Positions 1-11,750 of a stretch of DNA of 64,000 nt are shown in pieces. Made by a program: the position numbers and the translations under genes. This DNA is from Aphrocallistes beatrix. Taxonomy: Eukaryota > Porifera > Hexactinellida > Sceptrulophora > Aphrocallistidae. How positions within the stretch are numbered: the stretch's first letter is position 1; each line of letters opens with the position of its first letter. The stretch is from contig OY725497.1 in the NCBI GenBank assembly GCA_963281255.1, forward strand, positions 4,456,968-4,520,967, given 5' to 3'. Below the pieces are notes generated by a model. That model ran no database searches, was not told the origin of the DNA, and worked only from the letters and a program-made list of their open reading frames with translations.

Positions 1-3000
1 CGTCCCACAGTCCCCGTCCTGAGAGGAGTGGATTTGTCAGTGAAAGCCGGCCAGACCATCGCCCTGGTAGGACCCAGTGGATGCGGAAAGAGCACCATCC
101 TATCCCTGGTCCAACGGTTCTACTCCCCCAACGAAGGAGAGGTGTTGATAGGGGACAGACCTATCCAGGACTACAACTTGGAATGGCTGAGGAAGAGGAT
201 CAGTGTTGTGAGCCAGGAGCCCATCTTGTTCGGACTGTCCATAGCGGATAACATTAGGATCGGTAAACCGGTAAGTGTGCTGTACAGATGTGTTCCTGTG
301 ACGTAACAGCAAACTAACTAAGTATCAATGTCCATTTTGACAATCCATTGAATTGATAGTAACTAAATAATACGCATTATTACTGCCATATAGTCAGTCT
401 ATACGATTTCGTATGAGAATCGATCTGTGAGAGTGCTCACGTATCCGAATGATTCCTCTTCATCCAGGATGCTACGATGGCTGATATCGAGGAGGCTGCT
501 CGTGCAGCTAACGCACACGAGTTTGTGACAAACCTTCCAAACGGGTACGACACCTTGGCGGGGGACAGAGGCGCTCAGCTGAGTGGAGGGCAAAAGCAGA
601 GGGTCGCAATCGCCCGCGCGATCGTCTCCAACCCGCTCATCCTCCTCCTGGACGAGGCGACCTCTGCCCTGGACAACCAGAGCGAGGCACAGGTCCAGGC
701 GGCCCTGGACACAGTGTCGCAGGGCAGGACCACCATCGTGGTGGCGCACAGACTCAGCACGATACGGAATGCAGACTTGATTCTAGCTTTCAGCGAGGGA
801 GTGATTGGAGAGCGAGGGACACACGCCGAGCTGATGCGGCAAGAAGGTGTCTACTACCAGCTGGTGGTGAGCCAGACCTACGGCTTCACTGAGGCCAGCA
901 CCCCGGTGAGAGTTAGAGTTGTTACGCTTAGATTCACTTAGATAGACACGTATAGTATAGGAAATGTAGTAATTGGTGACTTCTTCTGTAATCAAAATTC
1001 CGTTACGCAAATTTAATAGGTCAGATTTAACAATGGGGTAAGAAATCTTATATATTAAAACTCTAGGATTTTTGTTTTTGTTTGTTTGTTTGTCCGAATT
1101 GATTGAAGAATTGGCAAGTCGTAGAGATACGAAAATTGGCATGTAGGTGTCAAATGATGAATCTAGGATTAAGTTCGAAGATCTAAGCAAAATGTTCACA
1201 CCTCGCCGAAATAGGTGACAAAATGTGCTGACCAATCAATTTCGATTATTTTATAATGCAAATACATTGGAATAAAATAGTAGTGACTTATGCATACATT
1301 CTAAAGGACTATTTGTGATTGAAATTCATTGGTTTATGTGAGAACCAATCAATTATCAGCCTTTTATAATGCCATTTACACGATTCTATTTCATATAAAT
1401 GATTACATACTGCTATTTTGAGTCTATAATTTGATTGTTAACAACAATTAAAGTGTGTTATATGCTACGATCAATCAATTCGATCATAAAATAACTTTTA
1501 ATGACATGGACTGGAATTGATTATTTAAGTATAATAATCTTTAGCAATGTGAACTTTGTGTATTTAAATTGAGCTTACATTCAGGATTAGTTGACTTAAT
1601 ACGAAGTAAATTATATTTATCACGAAACAAAATTTCTGCTACAGTTCTGATTTCATTAATGTAACCGTAGACAAATGACAATCCAGCGTACTTAGTATAA
1701 AACAAGAAAGCGGCGTATTGTTTCTCTAATATCCCCAAGCGCCCACTGGGTAAATCTGCAGACACGCAGTGTCTGTAAGCCGCGCAGCGCAAGCAAGCGA
1801 AGCGCGCTTGTTATATAATAATTATATAATTATTATATAATTATTATTAAATTATTATATAATTATTATATAATTATTGTACAATTATTATATCTTATAT
1901 ATTAAAATGCTAGGATTTTTTTTGTGTGTTTGTCCGAATTGATTGAAGAATTGGGAAGTCATAGAGGTGTGAAAATTGGCATGTAGGTGTCAAATGATAT
2001 GACTACGATTAAGTTCTACGATCTAAGCGAAATTTTCACATCTCTGCAAAAAAAATGGAAAAACAATTTTTCGCACCTTTTCTATACAAAATAAATGACT
2101 ACACTATCACAATAGAAATCATTGTTATTAATACTTCAAAGCCACAACTTATGTTTGATATCTTAAATGTATTATAGTGTATGGCTATAAAAAAGATTAT
2201 CTGCATATTTTCACACCTTTATATGCATATTTTCACACCATTTGATGAATTTTGAAAATAATGCTAGAGGCTAGCTTCCAACGGGTGACTTGGGGTTTTC
2301 AGGGGTGTGATTTCGAATATCATATTTTCAGATCTATATGATAAATTATTTGTTTACTTTTGTTTACAATAGATACATAAAGTAAACAAATCTCAAAAAT
2401 ATGCTAGAAACTTGCTTTCAACGGTTGACATGGGGTTTTTAGGGGTGTAGATTTCGAATATCATATTTTCAGATGTACTTAAGTATATGATAAATTTTTT
2501 GTTTACTTTTGTTTACATTAGATACATAAAGTAAACAAATCTCAAAAATATGCTAGAAACTTGCTTTCAACGGTTGACATGGGGTTTTCAGGGGTCTAGA
2601 TTTCGAATATCATATTTTCAGATGTATATGATAAATTATTTGTTTATTTTTGTTTACATTAGATACATAATGTAAACAAATCTCAAAAATATGGCAGAAA
2701 CTTGCTTTAAATGGTTGACATGGGGTTTTCAGGGGTGTAGATTTCGAATAATATATTTTCAGTTCAATATGATAAATTATTTGCTTACTTTTGTTTACAT
2801 TAGATACATAAAGTAAAAAAATTACAAAAATAGGTTAGAGGCTGGCTTCCAACGGTTGACATGGAGTTTTCAGGGGTATAGATTTCGAATATCATATTTT
2901 CAGATGTATATGATAAATTATTTGTTTACTTTTGTTTACATTAGATACATAAAGTAAACAAATCTCAAAAATATGGCAGAAACTTGCTTTAAATGGTTGA

Positions 3001-6000
3001 CATGGGGTTTTCAGGGGTGTAGATTTCGAATAATATATTTTCAGTTCAATATGATAAATTATTTGCTTACTTTTGTTTACATTAGATACATAAAGTAAAC
3101 AAATTACATAAATAGACTAGAGACTAGCTTCCAACGGGTGACATGTGGTTTTTAGTGGTGTAGATTTCGAATAATATATTTTCAGTTCAATTTGATAAAT
3201 TATTTGCTTACTTTTGTTTACAATAGATACATAAAGTAAACAAATTACATAAATAGACTAGAGACTAGCTTCCAACGGGTGACATGGAGTTTTCAGGGGT
3301 GTAGATTTAGAATATTATATTTTCGGATCCATATGAGAATTTATTCGTTAACCTTTGTTTACAATACGTATATAAAGAAAAAAATCCCAAAATAGGTTAG
3401 ATTAAGTAACTCCAGGCACCCGTAGGGCGACTCTTCGGATACGCAGTGTCTGAAATTGCAAGCCGCGCAGCGCAAGCAAGTGAAGCGCGCTTGTCTCAAT
3501 TATAATTGGATGAGATAATTATTAGGCATAATTCGTAAATTCAGGGATTATTTTTCTGCAATTACCTAGGATTCACCGAACACCAAATCTCCTCTGGTCG
3601 AATACTTCCGGTCTATCTCCAACATTTCAGCCAAGTCGCAAGACTCCCAAACACACGCTCCTGTCAAGGACACCATCAATAAGGAGGAACCTCTGGACGA
3701 GGATGAAGATGACGGAGGGTTTGATCCCAAGGTGTCAGGTGGAGATTGGAAATTGTTGTACCGCGCACTCAAGCTCAACTCTCCCGAATGGATCCTTATT
3801 CTGATCGGCGTGATTGCGGCTGCCCTATCAGGCCTCACTTTTCCTGCTTTTGCGGTTATTTTCACTTTCCTTGTTGATGCGTTCTCTAGTCTCTTCGTTG
3901 AAGGAATTCGAAACAACTGCACTTACTCATACAGTGTGTTCTCACTCTGTCAGTCCTCATTCCAATTGACCGTCCCCGCTTCTTGCTTGCCACAATCTGG
4001 GGACAACACTGTTTTCATCGTGATCATATTCATGTTCTCGTTTCTCGGTTTCTACAGTGGGTTTCTCCTGCTCATCAGAAGCATAACTTTCACTGTGTCG
4101 GCAGAGAGGCTGAGTAGGCGGATCAGAGAACTCGTGTTCAAGTCTATTATTAAGCAGGACATCGGGTTCTTTGACGACCCCAAGCGAAGCGTTGGGCGTC
4201 TTCTGGTTAGACTTTCCACAGACAGTACTCAGGTCAGTTCTTGATTAACTGACATTGTAGTGCACATAGGTACATGTGTAGTAAATGATTGTATGTATAC
4301 TTAGGTGAGCGGGATAACAGGCATCCGTATCGGTGTCTACACGGAGATGATCGTCTCACTGATTGGAGGTACAACTATCTCGTTTGTGTATGGATGGCCC
4401 ATCGCCTTACTCATCTTACTAATACTTCCATTCATTTTGTTCGTGTTGATAATCAAGAAAAGATTTGAGTTTGGGAAGGTAACAACGCAGATTCAATCCT
4501 ACGAGAATGCGACGAAGATAGCAGTCGAGTCTCTGGAGAATATCCGCACTGTGCAGGTTCGTTAGTTGTGCATAGCTTTGCATATAAATATCGTACAAAT
4601 TTGTGCAACTTGGTCCAATAAAATTTACAGTGACGAGCAGACTAATGAAGATTGCACGCCGTTCATTCTTTAAGGGCATCTCCTATACGAGGAGCAGCAC
4701 TAAGAATACGCGCTTTCAAGTTTTCGGATCGCTTAATGCTGTTAGCTATTACCGATCCTCCTGCCTAGATATTCACGTCAGAAAGAAAGTTCTCTCAGGA
4801 GTACCGTGTAACTCTGGAGGGTCCTTTGAAACGTTCATTTGCCAGCGCGCAATTCTATGCCCTGGGCAGCTGTCTCGCAGACGGACTACAGTACTGGTCC
4901 TATGGAATTATGTTCGCTTTCGGAACTTACCTCATCACGCTCTGTCCTTGCAACCCTGCATTCCTAACCATTGATAGGTTGTTTGGATCCTTTTTCGGGA
5001 TATTTCTGGGAGCAGCTGGAGCTGCTAATGCCAACGCGTTTGCTCCGGATTTAGAAAAGGCGAAGAAGTCTGCGAGGAGGATCTATGCGCTCGTAGACGC
5101 TCGTCCTATCCTGGAACCAGACTCCACCAAACCAGCAGTAAGTCCTTCTTGAATGCAAACAAAATATCATTATAACTAAGTCACATGATGATAAATATAA
5201 TTACTACTTGGTATTTCTTCATTTTCGACTTGATTATAATTGTGGGGATTTGATTGCTATTCAGGTACAAGTAAATGATAGTCTGTTGTTGTACCGAGTT
5301 TGTGAGACTTGATTTTACGATAATAGCAATTGTTTCCAAGTATCAAAACTCTAAATTCTTCAGATTGATGACGCGAAGGGAGGAATCAAGTTCACAGATG
5401 TGAAGTTTCGGTACGAGACACGGCCTAACATCCCGGTTCTGGAGGGCCTGTCCCTGGAGCTAGAGCCCGGCCAGTCACTGGCCCTGGTGGGTCCCAGCGG
5501 GTGTGGGAAGAGTACCATCGTGTCTCTCATAATGCGCTTCTATGACCCGACGGGAGGAGAGGTACAGATCGACGACACTGCCATCACGGGGCTAGACACG
5601 GGAGCTCTGAGGAGGAACATCGGGATAGTGTTCCAGGAGCCGGTGCTATTCGACACCTCCGTATCCGACAACATTAAGTACGGGGCCTTGTACCGTGACG
5701 TCACTCAGGAGGAAGTTATTGAGGCAGCGAAGAAGGCTAACATCCACGATTTCATTTCGTCCCTGCCTGAGGGGTACGACACGAGGGTAGGGGAGAAGGG
5801 GACGCAGATGTCCGGTGGGGAGAAGCAGAGGATCGCCATCGCAAGAGCGCTGCTCCGAGACCCCAAAATCCTCCTCCTCGACGAGGCTACCTCCGCCCTT
5901 GACGCCGAGTCGGAGAAAGTGGTCCAAGCAGCTCTGGACAAAGCGAAGCTGGGCCGCAGCACCGTGATGATTGCACACCGCCTGTCCACCATCATCGACC

Positions 6001-6143
6001 TCGACAAGATAGCCGTGATTAACAACGGGAAGGTAGTGGAGATCGGGTCTCACGAGTTTCTGGTTAATGCTAAAGGAGTTTACAATAAACTGTGGTTAGC
6101 TACTCAGGGAATCATGGAGGAGAAAGGTGATGTGGACATTTAG
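1..6143 (+). CDS. ABCB-type (P-glycoprotein-like) ABC transporter, 5' partial
   Basis: ATP-driven multidrug/lipid exporter of the plasma membrane. Predicted exons are 1-270, 468-905, 3570-4232, 4305-4556, 4769-5137 and 5364-6143, with the stop at 6141. The first visible exons are nucleotide-binding domain 1, with Walker [10 protein letters not shown], signature LSGGQ and Walker [12 protein letters not shown]. An acidic linker (from 3570) follows, then the second six-helix membrane domain (exons 3-5), then NBD2 with Walker [10 protein letters not shown], signature MSGGEKQR and [11 protein letters not shown]. This is the full-length ABCB layout with the first membrane domain cut off by the window edge. 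The exon from 4769 was chosen because a stop lies just upstream in frame and the join yields the conserved [10 protein letters not shown] stretch after TM9/10. All five visible introns are phase 0. The 2.66-kb linker intron (906-3569) carries transposon-derived DNA. Family assignment is firm; ortholog and substrate are not known. Confidence 0.9.
1046..1810 (+). mobile_element. Helitron-like non-autonomous element, copy 1
   Basis: The segment begins TCTTATATATTAAAA..CTAGGATTTTT followed by GTTTGTTTGTTTGTCCG, and ends in a GC-rich tract with AAGCCGCGCAGCGCAAGC and the short hairpin CAAGCG-AAGCG-CGCTTG. The TC start, AT-rich 5' end and hairpin just inside the 3' end are typical of Helitron/Helentron families, which lack inverted repeats and target duplications. 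No Rep/helicase ORF is present. A second copy with the same ends lies 80 bp downstream. The exact termini are inferred from what the two copies share. It sits in the ABCB linker intron. Confidence 0.55.
1811..1892. repeat. AT-rich low-complexity tract (TTATATAAT-type)
   Basis: About 80 bp made almost only of A and T in units resembling TTATATAATAA. It separates the two Helitron-like copies and probably expanded at the insertion site. Confidence 0.8.
1893..3493 (+). mobile_element. Helitron-like non-autonomous element, copy 2, with internal array
   Basis: It has the same 5' end as the copy at 1046 (TCTTATATATTAAAATGCTAGG, then a GTTTGTCCG tract and a matching block to about 2050) and the same 3' end (AAGCCGCGCAGCGCAAGC, then GCGCGCTTG at 3485-3493). 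Unlike copy 1 it contains a 141-bp tandem array (about 2240-3390). Non-autonomous Helitrons with internal minisatellites are known (DINE/HINE type). No coding sequence is seen. Confidence 0.5.
2240..3390 (+). repeat. 141-bp tandem repeat, about 8 copies
   Basis: Landmark GATACATAAAGTAAACA or a variant recurs at 2372, 2521, 2662, 2803, 2944, 3085, 3226 and about 3365. Six of the seven steps are about 141 bp; the first is 149 bp because of an 8-bp insertion near 2478. Each unit also contains CAACGGKTGACWTGG, GGTTTTCAGGGGTGTAGATTTCGAAT and TTTGTTTACTTTTGTTTAC blocks. The array is non-coding and lies inside the second Helitron-like element. Confidence 0.9.
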
Positions 6144-6390
6144 CGTCATGCTAGTTAACAGTATACCATACAAGAATACTAACTCTTCTTTTCTAGTTAT
6201 TTGCATGTTCAGCTGACCGAATTAGTTTTCTATTTTCACTAGACTTGTACTTGCTGATGCTATGTTTCTATAGTTCATCATGTTTATATTCTGTTTTCAA
6301 TCTTTATTTGATTCGCTTGGTAGGACTGATGGAGCTGAGTTTATGTGAATTGTATTGAGGTTAGCGCCTTTATTTGAAGCATAGCTTGTA

Positions 6391-7434
6391 ATGGCAGCGA
6401 AGTCTACTGCATTGGATTCCTCAGTATTCGGTAAGTTGGAGAGTGGTGAGGAGGTGAAGAAGTACACTCTGAGGAATCCACACGGACTCGAAATAGACCT
6501 TCTGGAGTTCGGGGGTTACCTGGCCGCTATCAGAGTTCCTGTGCAAGGTGGACCAAGAGACGTCCTAATCGGCTATGACGACCTGCAGGGTTTTCTGAAT
6601 GATGAAACCTACATGGGCTGTATCGTGGGAAGGGTTGCGAACAGAGTTGGCGGGGCTCAGTTCACACTGGATGGACAGACCTACAAACTCGACAAAAACC
6701 GCGGCGAAGTTCATCTTCATTCTGGTTTCTCTAGCATGGACAAACTTCTCTGGAAAAGTTGTCCGGAAGGGAATTCGATTAAATTCTCGTGTGTATCTCC
6801 AGATGGAGCCTCTGGGTATCCTGGAGAAGTCACCGCCGAGGTGACCTACACTCTGACAGAGGAGAATGGAATATTGATCGAATACTCAGCGACCACAAGT
6901 AAGAAGTGTCCCATCAACCTGACCAACCATGCCTACTTCAACTTGCAAGGTGGGGCGGACACCGTATACAACCACTCCCTAACTTTGAACGCTGGGAAGT
7001 ATACTGCTTTAGATCATAACCTCGTGCCTACTGGCGAGTTCGTCCCAGTAGCAGGAACCCCTTACGACTTCAACAGTGAAAAGAAGATCGGGGAAGACAT
7101 CGGAGCAGTGGAAGGGGGGTACGACATCAATTACTGTCTCAATGACGCCCCAAAGCATTCTAAGCTTGAAAAACTGCATTTCTGCGCCGAGGCTAAAGTC
7201 TCCGACATAACTATGACACTTTTCACCGATCAGATCGGAGTGCAGTTCTACTCAGGAAACTTCCTTAAAGGACCTACGAAAGGGAAAAAAGGGCTGCCTT
7301 TCTTCAAACACCAGGGCTTCTGTCTCGAGACACAGGCCTACCCAGACTCGGTTAATCGTCCTGAGTTTCCAAACACCGTTGTATCCCCCGGTGAAACCTA
7401 CAAACACTCCACTCTTATACAATTCAAATTCTAA
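6391..7434 (+). CDS. GALM: Galactose mutarotase (aldose 1-epimerase)
   Basis: Interconverts alpha and beta anomers of D-galactose and glucose, feeding the Leloir pathway in the cytosol. It is a single exon of 347 residues, the usual length of animal GALM. The active-site regions are visible: HLHSGF with the substrate-binding histidine near residue 110, NLTNHAYFNLQG with the acid histidine near 180, and GFCLETQAYPDS with the catalytic-base glutamate near 312. The ATG at 6391 is the first in the frame and the protein start aligns with family length. It begins 248 bp after the ABC transporter stop on the same strand. No signal peptide or membrane segment is seen. Confidence 0.95.
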   Translation: MAAKSTALDSSVFGKLESGEEVKKYTLRNPHGLEIDLLEFGGYLAAIRVPVQGGPRDVLIGYDDLQGFLNDETYMGCIVGRVANRVGGAQFTLDGQTYKLDKNRGEVHLHSGFSSMDKLLWKSCPEGNSIKFSCVSPDGASGYPGEVTAEVTYTLTEENGILIEYSATTSKKCPINLTNHAYFNLQGGADTVYNHSLTLNAGKYTALDHNLVPTGEFVPVAGTPYDFNSEKKIGEDIGAVEGGYDINYCLNDAPKHSKLEKLHFCAEAKVSDITMTLFTDQIGVQFYSGNFLKGPTKGKKGLPFFKHQGFCLETQAYPDSVNRPEFPNTVVSPGETYKHSTLIQFKF

Positions 7435-7781
7435 ATTCCTATCTCTTATACTAGTTTGGACACTTACTATTGTAGTTTGGATACTTACTATCATAGACCC
7501 TATCTAGTTCACTTTTTTACCATTTTATATTTTTAGTCACTAATAATGAATATTATTTATTGAATTATGATATCAAGGATACGTTTAGGATCTTCATTCG
7601 ACATCCCACATGTCAGTACTCAATACAAAACAATAATTGTTTGTATTTCATTGGGAGTTGTTTCTGGTCCCGAAAGTGTTTAATATAGAGAGGTTTGACT
7701 ATACAAGAAATCTAGAGGGAATAAGTAATTATTATTTTTATAAGTGCAGAATTTTTGAAGTTAAAAGTGTTCAAAAGTTGT
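7435..7781. other. Convergent 3' intergenic region
   Basis: 347 bp between the stops of GALM and the minus-strand MFS gene. AT-rich, with no convincing gene, repeat or RNA. Confidence 0.6.
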
Positions 7782-9407
7782 CTATTCCTTTGGCTGTTCT
7801 ATTTGAGGCGGGTAGAGGAATGAAATGGCAAACAGGACCAGGAGTTGGAGACACCCTAGCGACCAGATAAACGTAGCATCGATAGGCCACTTGTAGCCAA
7901 TAGATATACTCCAAGCATAAATATTCGCACTAAAAATAGGACCGATGAGTCGCACCATGGCAGCACCTGATTGAGAAACACCATTCACTGTGGCTCGATC
8001 TTCACGCCTGGCAGAGTTCGCAACTGCTATGGTGCAACATGCGAAGATTGTGATCCTGAAAAGGATATTAGGAATGAAAATAGTAAAGAAGATAAGCCAT
8101 ACCCTCGAAGGGATATCTGTGATACCTAACCTTACTCCATTACAGTTAGCCAAGCTGAAACTAGAACTGTTGGAAGAAACAGCCAGGTCATTCGCATTAA
8201 TAGTGTAGGGAAAATAGGTACCATTCAACCGTATTGTGGATGTGTTTGGATGGATGTTACTGTTGGAGATAGACATGATGATGTTAGTGAATGCATTCTC
8301 TACAATTTGGTTTCTACTCCAGAGAGGAAGGAGAAATACTAGTATAGCAAACAAAACAATGAACAACCTTAGAGATCTTCTCACGCCCAAACGACTGATG
8401 ATAAACGGGCTAATGATGACTGCCCAAGGAATTTGGAGCACAGAGGCACAAAGAGTAATAAATCCCAGTCCACTCTCAGTCATACAAAATCCACCATTAC
8501 GAGGTGACGTCACCAACATCAGAGAGATCAGTTCATCCAACTGGATCACGATAAAGCAGTACATATTGTAGACGAGGATAGCTGTAAGAACTGATCTCTG
8601 TGAGAGAGGACGGAAAGTGTTCTTGAGTGTTTGGATGAGTTTCGAGATCTTTCTTGAATGTTTCAAGGTCTCCGGTGTTGGCTGGAACTCTTCATCTTCA
8701 TCACTGTCACTGCTCTCTCCACTCTCCTTCATTCCCAGCAGTCTGTTCTTCTTCTCTACAGCCGCACTCGATTCCACATCTCTCTTCCTCATCGACTCCT
8801 TCATCAGTGCAGCAGAAACGAGGATGGCCGCTAACGCCAGTACCACACACACCATACTAGGAAGGAAGTAAGGGAACCGACGTAAGAACCCATTGTCTAA
8901 CCACGACACTTTGTCAGCGGGTCTGCTCAACCAAGCACTGATAGTTGGACCCACAAGTCGACCCATTGCGTCCGTCAGGCCGAGGGCAGAGATCGACTGT
9001 GCAAGATCTCGGTTGTTCTCACTGATCTCAGCTGCAAACGTTTTGACAATGGTATCAGTGCCATTGAAAAGTCCCCACAGAAAGCGCATCGTTAAAGCCA
9101 TTGGAAATGACAAACTCAGTCCGAATATTGCAATGCAAGTGGAGTAGAGACTCGTACTCAAAATGAGCCCTCTCTTCCTTCCAATTCTGTCAGCTACTTT
9201 CCCCCACAATAACGCCCCAAAGAAATTCCCGAGGAAATAGATGCCAGCAAGATATCCTTGTCTGAATCCCAACTCGGACTCAGAGAGTTGTGGGAAAAAG
9301 TCTTGAGTGATGTCTGGGAGGATTGGGAACACGTAAATGTATCCGAATTGTGAAACAGTGTAAATAATGCATACAATGATGAGTTGAGTTCTTACGGCTG
9401 CCCTCAT
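7782..9407 (-). CDS. Major facilitator superfamily transporter, intact copy 1
   Basis: Intronless 12-helix MFS protein of 541 residues. Helix 1 follows the start; the loop after helix 2 carries the family motif as GKVADRIGRKRGL; further helices run to about residue 195. A long acidic cytosolic loop (SGESSDSDEDEEFQ) separates the two six-helix halves, and the second half has a glycosylation-rich loop (NTSTIRLNGT). The composition recalls the ZIFL/tetracycline-type DHA1 exporters, but the substrate cannot be read. The frame is open further, to an ATG at 9476. The start at 9407 is preferred because the second copy (12699) has an in-frame stop 12 bp upstream of the equivalent ATG. Promoter and 5' sequence are shared with copy 2. 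Confidence 0.85.
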   Translation of the reverse strand: MRAAVRTQLIIVCIIYTVSQFGYIYVFPILPDITQDFFPQLSESELGFRQGYLAGIYFLGNFFGALLWGKVADRIGRKRGLILSTSLYSTCIAIFGLSLSFPMALTMRFLWGLFNGTDTIVKTFAAEISENNRDLAQSISALGLTDAMGRLVGPTISAWLSRPADKVSWLDNGFLRRFPYFLPSMVCVVLALAAILVSAALMKESMRKRDVESSAAVEKKNRLLGMKESGESSDSDEDEEFQPTPETLKHSRKISKLIQTLKNTFRPLSQRSVLTAILVYNMYCFIVIQLDELISLMLVTSPRNGGFCMTESGLGFITLCASVLQIPWAVIISPFIISRLGVRRSLRLFIVLFAILVFLLPLWSRNQIVENAFTNIIMSISNSNIHPNTSTIRLNGTYFPYTINANDLAVSSNSSSFSLANCNGVRLGITDIPSRVWLIFFTIFIPNILFRITIFACCTIAVANSARREDRATVNGVSQSGAAMVRLIGPIFSANIYAWSISIGYKWPIDATFIWSLGCLQLLVLFAISFLYPPQIEQPKE

Positions 9408-9830
9408 AACGAGTTGTTGTAATTCGTCGTACCTGTAAAATAGCGACAGTGAGTGATGAGCTCCGCCATAAATCACAATTGTGACTTATGGCGCAGCTGG
9501 GATTGTATTTAAGTTAAATTTAACTGAAGATTGAGTTGGAACTTAATTAACTAGATTCTAGAACAATAAGCTTTCGAGGTGTTTATCTTCATTTATTCAT
9601 TCCGTTGATCGCAAGTAGACTTGTAAGGTCTCACCTCATTTCGATTACGCAAGATAGTGATGTGTCTCATTCTGTACATTTCGTTGTGTTATATCAGAGT
9701 GGAATGTGAAGTGAATTCTACACATATGACCCAGCTATTTAGATCACACTTGTTTATAAGTATTGACGTAACTACAGCGATTCACACTTGCACATGACTC
9801 TCCATAGTACAGTACAGTTTAACATGGCTT
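7782..9830 (-). repeat. Inverted-duplication arm A (MFS gene plus upstream region)
   Basis: Near-identical in reverse complement to about 12241-14265. Homology runs through the MFS coding region and about 400 bp of upstream sequence, and stops next to the TTAA-flanked MITE at 9841. The arms differ by a 58-bp deletion, a MITE fragment and one diverged patch, all in the right arm. Confidence 0.85.
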
Positions 9831-9840
9831 AACTGAGGGA

Positions 9841-9952
9841 TTAACCGTAGAATTCCGACCATCTTTATGGCTCCAGTGGCATAGAAAATGGCTGGGAGAC
9901 ATCCGCGATATCGGGGACACTATCCCCATCCCAGTCGGTATTATACGGTTAA
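9841..9952 (-). mobile_element. TTAA-flanked MITE, copy 1 (112 bp)
   Basis: Bounded by TTAA on both sides, with inverted ends CCGTAGAATTCCGA and TCGGTATTATACGG. The interior matches the reverse complement of the element at 57465 almost throughout (AGTGGCATAGAAAATGGCTG, CATCCGCGATATCGGGGACA). TTAA target choice is the hallmark of piggyBac-type transposition. It sits at the edge of duplication arm A. Confidence 0.75.
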
Positions 9953-10246
9953 GGTTGGTGTGTTTTGTGTCTTTATCAGTGATGACTAAGAGCGGGAGCG
10001 CTGGTATGACATGTATAGGAAGATTATAAAGACGGGAAATTACATTATTCAGATAATTGAATACAAACTCTAGTAAAATAGATAAGAAATTCTTTGCCTT
10101 CGTTTACCCGAGGAGAGCTCAAATAAATGAAAAATTCTTTGTTCAGTTATGTGAATCTACGTTGGCGTTGGACATGAATAATGCTAGAGATCCAAACAAT
10201 TGAACCGCCGGCCCACATACAACCCAGCCCTGGCTATTACTAATTG

Positions 10247-11566
10247 TTAGTTCATTAAATGCTTTATGATTTGGTCATCAAATAACTGGATAATGTTTCC
10301 GTCTTTCAATCCGTCCAACACGACTATTCTCCCTTCCAGACTAACGGTTATGCCAGTAGGCCTTCTGAAAGCTCCAACTCCATCGCCTCTTCGTCCTAAT
10401 CTTGTTCTTTCTCCATTCGATTTGTAAATTAAAACATTACAGTTCCCCTTGTCACTAATCAGTAGATTGCCGTGGTAGTCCACTTCGAAGTAACGTGGAT
10501 TCAGCACATCTCTATCAATGCCTTGTGTTAGGAACTGTCTCACGATACCTCCTCCCCTGTGGAACACTTTGATGCATGCGTCCATTGCTCTATCTAATAC
10601 ATAGACCTCAGTTCGGAATACTTTCACGTCTCTTGGCTGCTTAACTTGTCCAGAACCTATCAAATCAATATATGTTTAAATAACAACTCTTTCTATGTGC
10701 ATTTCTCAGTTTTAACTTCTACCAAGCTTACCTATATGTCTGATAAATTTGAGGTCTCCGTTTAAAACTTTCACTCTGTTATTATCTCGATCAGCAATAT
10801 AGAGCAGACAGCCTTCTTGTGGGGATGAATCTATGGCGATTCCTTCTGGACTGGAGAACTCAAGATCTCCTTTCCCTTCACTTCCAAATTTACGTTGCAG
10901 GTTTCCTGTTCTAAAACTGTGAACTGTAACACAATGAGATCTCATGTTGGTAACGTAGATCTCTTCATCCAAACTTGTTATCCCATTTGGTCCTTGCAAC
11001 TCATCGTTTCGAAATCTACTTATGAATTTACCTCGCATCGAAAATATGTCAATCGAATCACTCCCGTAATTAGCTACAATGATCCTATCGTTAACAGGAT
11101 CTACAGTGACACCTTCAGCTAATTGTAATTCACTTTCGTATATTCCCTTACTGCAGAATGATTGAACTTCGAATCTATGCTGCATGCGTAACTTCATTAC
11201 ATCCACTGTATCTTGACGGTTTACTAATACTAACACACCAATATTGGCAGCTTCAAGTTCTCTCTGGTTATCCCACCCAAACTCTACATTTCGAGCTTGT
11301 ATTAACCCGTTCAGTCTATCTATCTCCATTCTGAATTGGTTAACAGTTTCTTCAACTGCACTAGTCGGGATTGCGATATTATTCCTTGCACGGACAGCTG
11401 CTTGTTCAAGTTTCTCCATTTTCTGATGGACACCTTTCAACCAACTTCTTAACGTATCTAACCCATCCAGCATGGCTTTCCTCCTTTCCTGTAATGTATC
11501 GATCAATCTGGTGTAGTACTGATCTATGTCTCGACGTGTCTGCTCAATTCTAGTCTCCAGAGTCAT
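10247..11566 (-). CDS. Coiled-coil NHL-repeat protein, copy 1
   Basis: Two exons, 11566-10732 and 10656-10247, joined GT-AG in phase 1 (the copy at 14947 has the same intron), giving 414 residues. Residues 1 to about 110 are a charged coiled coil (IEQTRRDIDQYYTRLIDTLQ). The rest is a series of about five or six NHL-type beta-propeller units with the typical Y/I-V-(A/T)-D/N pattern (VDPVNDRIIVANYGSDSIDI, GCLLYIADRDNNRVKVLNG, GNLLISDKGNCNVLIY). It looks like a TRIM/TRIM-NHL protein without RING or B-box; such proteins act as scaffolds or RNA/protein binders. The partner is unknown. Protein differences from copy 2 are few. Confidence 0.85.
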
Positions 11567-11750
11567 CTCTACCCAATCTCACTTATTATGATCTTATTCG
11601 TATTCACTGTTTTCATTTGTGAATTTATAGTTCAAGCTAGTTAAAGATGATTAAATGGCATTCTTTCTACATCAAGTAGTTCTTCACTCAAACAAAAGCT
11701 ATTATCGGGTATCAGTCATCGTTTTATAGGGTATTCGTCTGACACACTAC
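10247..11750 (-). repeat. Inverted-duplication arm B (NHL gene plus upstream region)
   Basis: Reverse complement of about 14770-16266, covering both exons, the intron and 150-180 bp of upstream sequence. The order of arms A and B is the same on both sides while each is flipped, so the whole is not one simple palindrome. Confidence 0.85.

Noticed and set aside
2240..3390. The 141-bp array as a CRISPR array
   Set aside because: Units are contiguous, diverged and unspaced, and the window is eukaryotic.
4603..4974. Open frame of 123 codons between ABC transporter exons
   Set aside because: It overlaps the true exon 4769-5137 in another frame; the true frame gives the conserved ABCB sequence and a proper acceptor at 4768.
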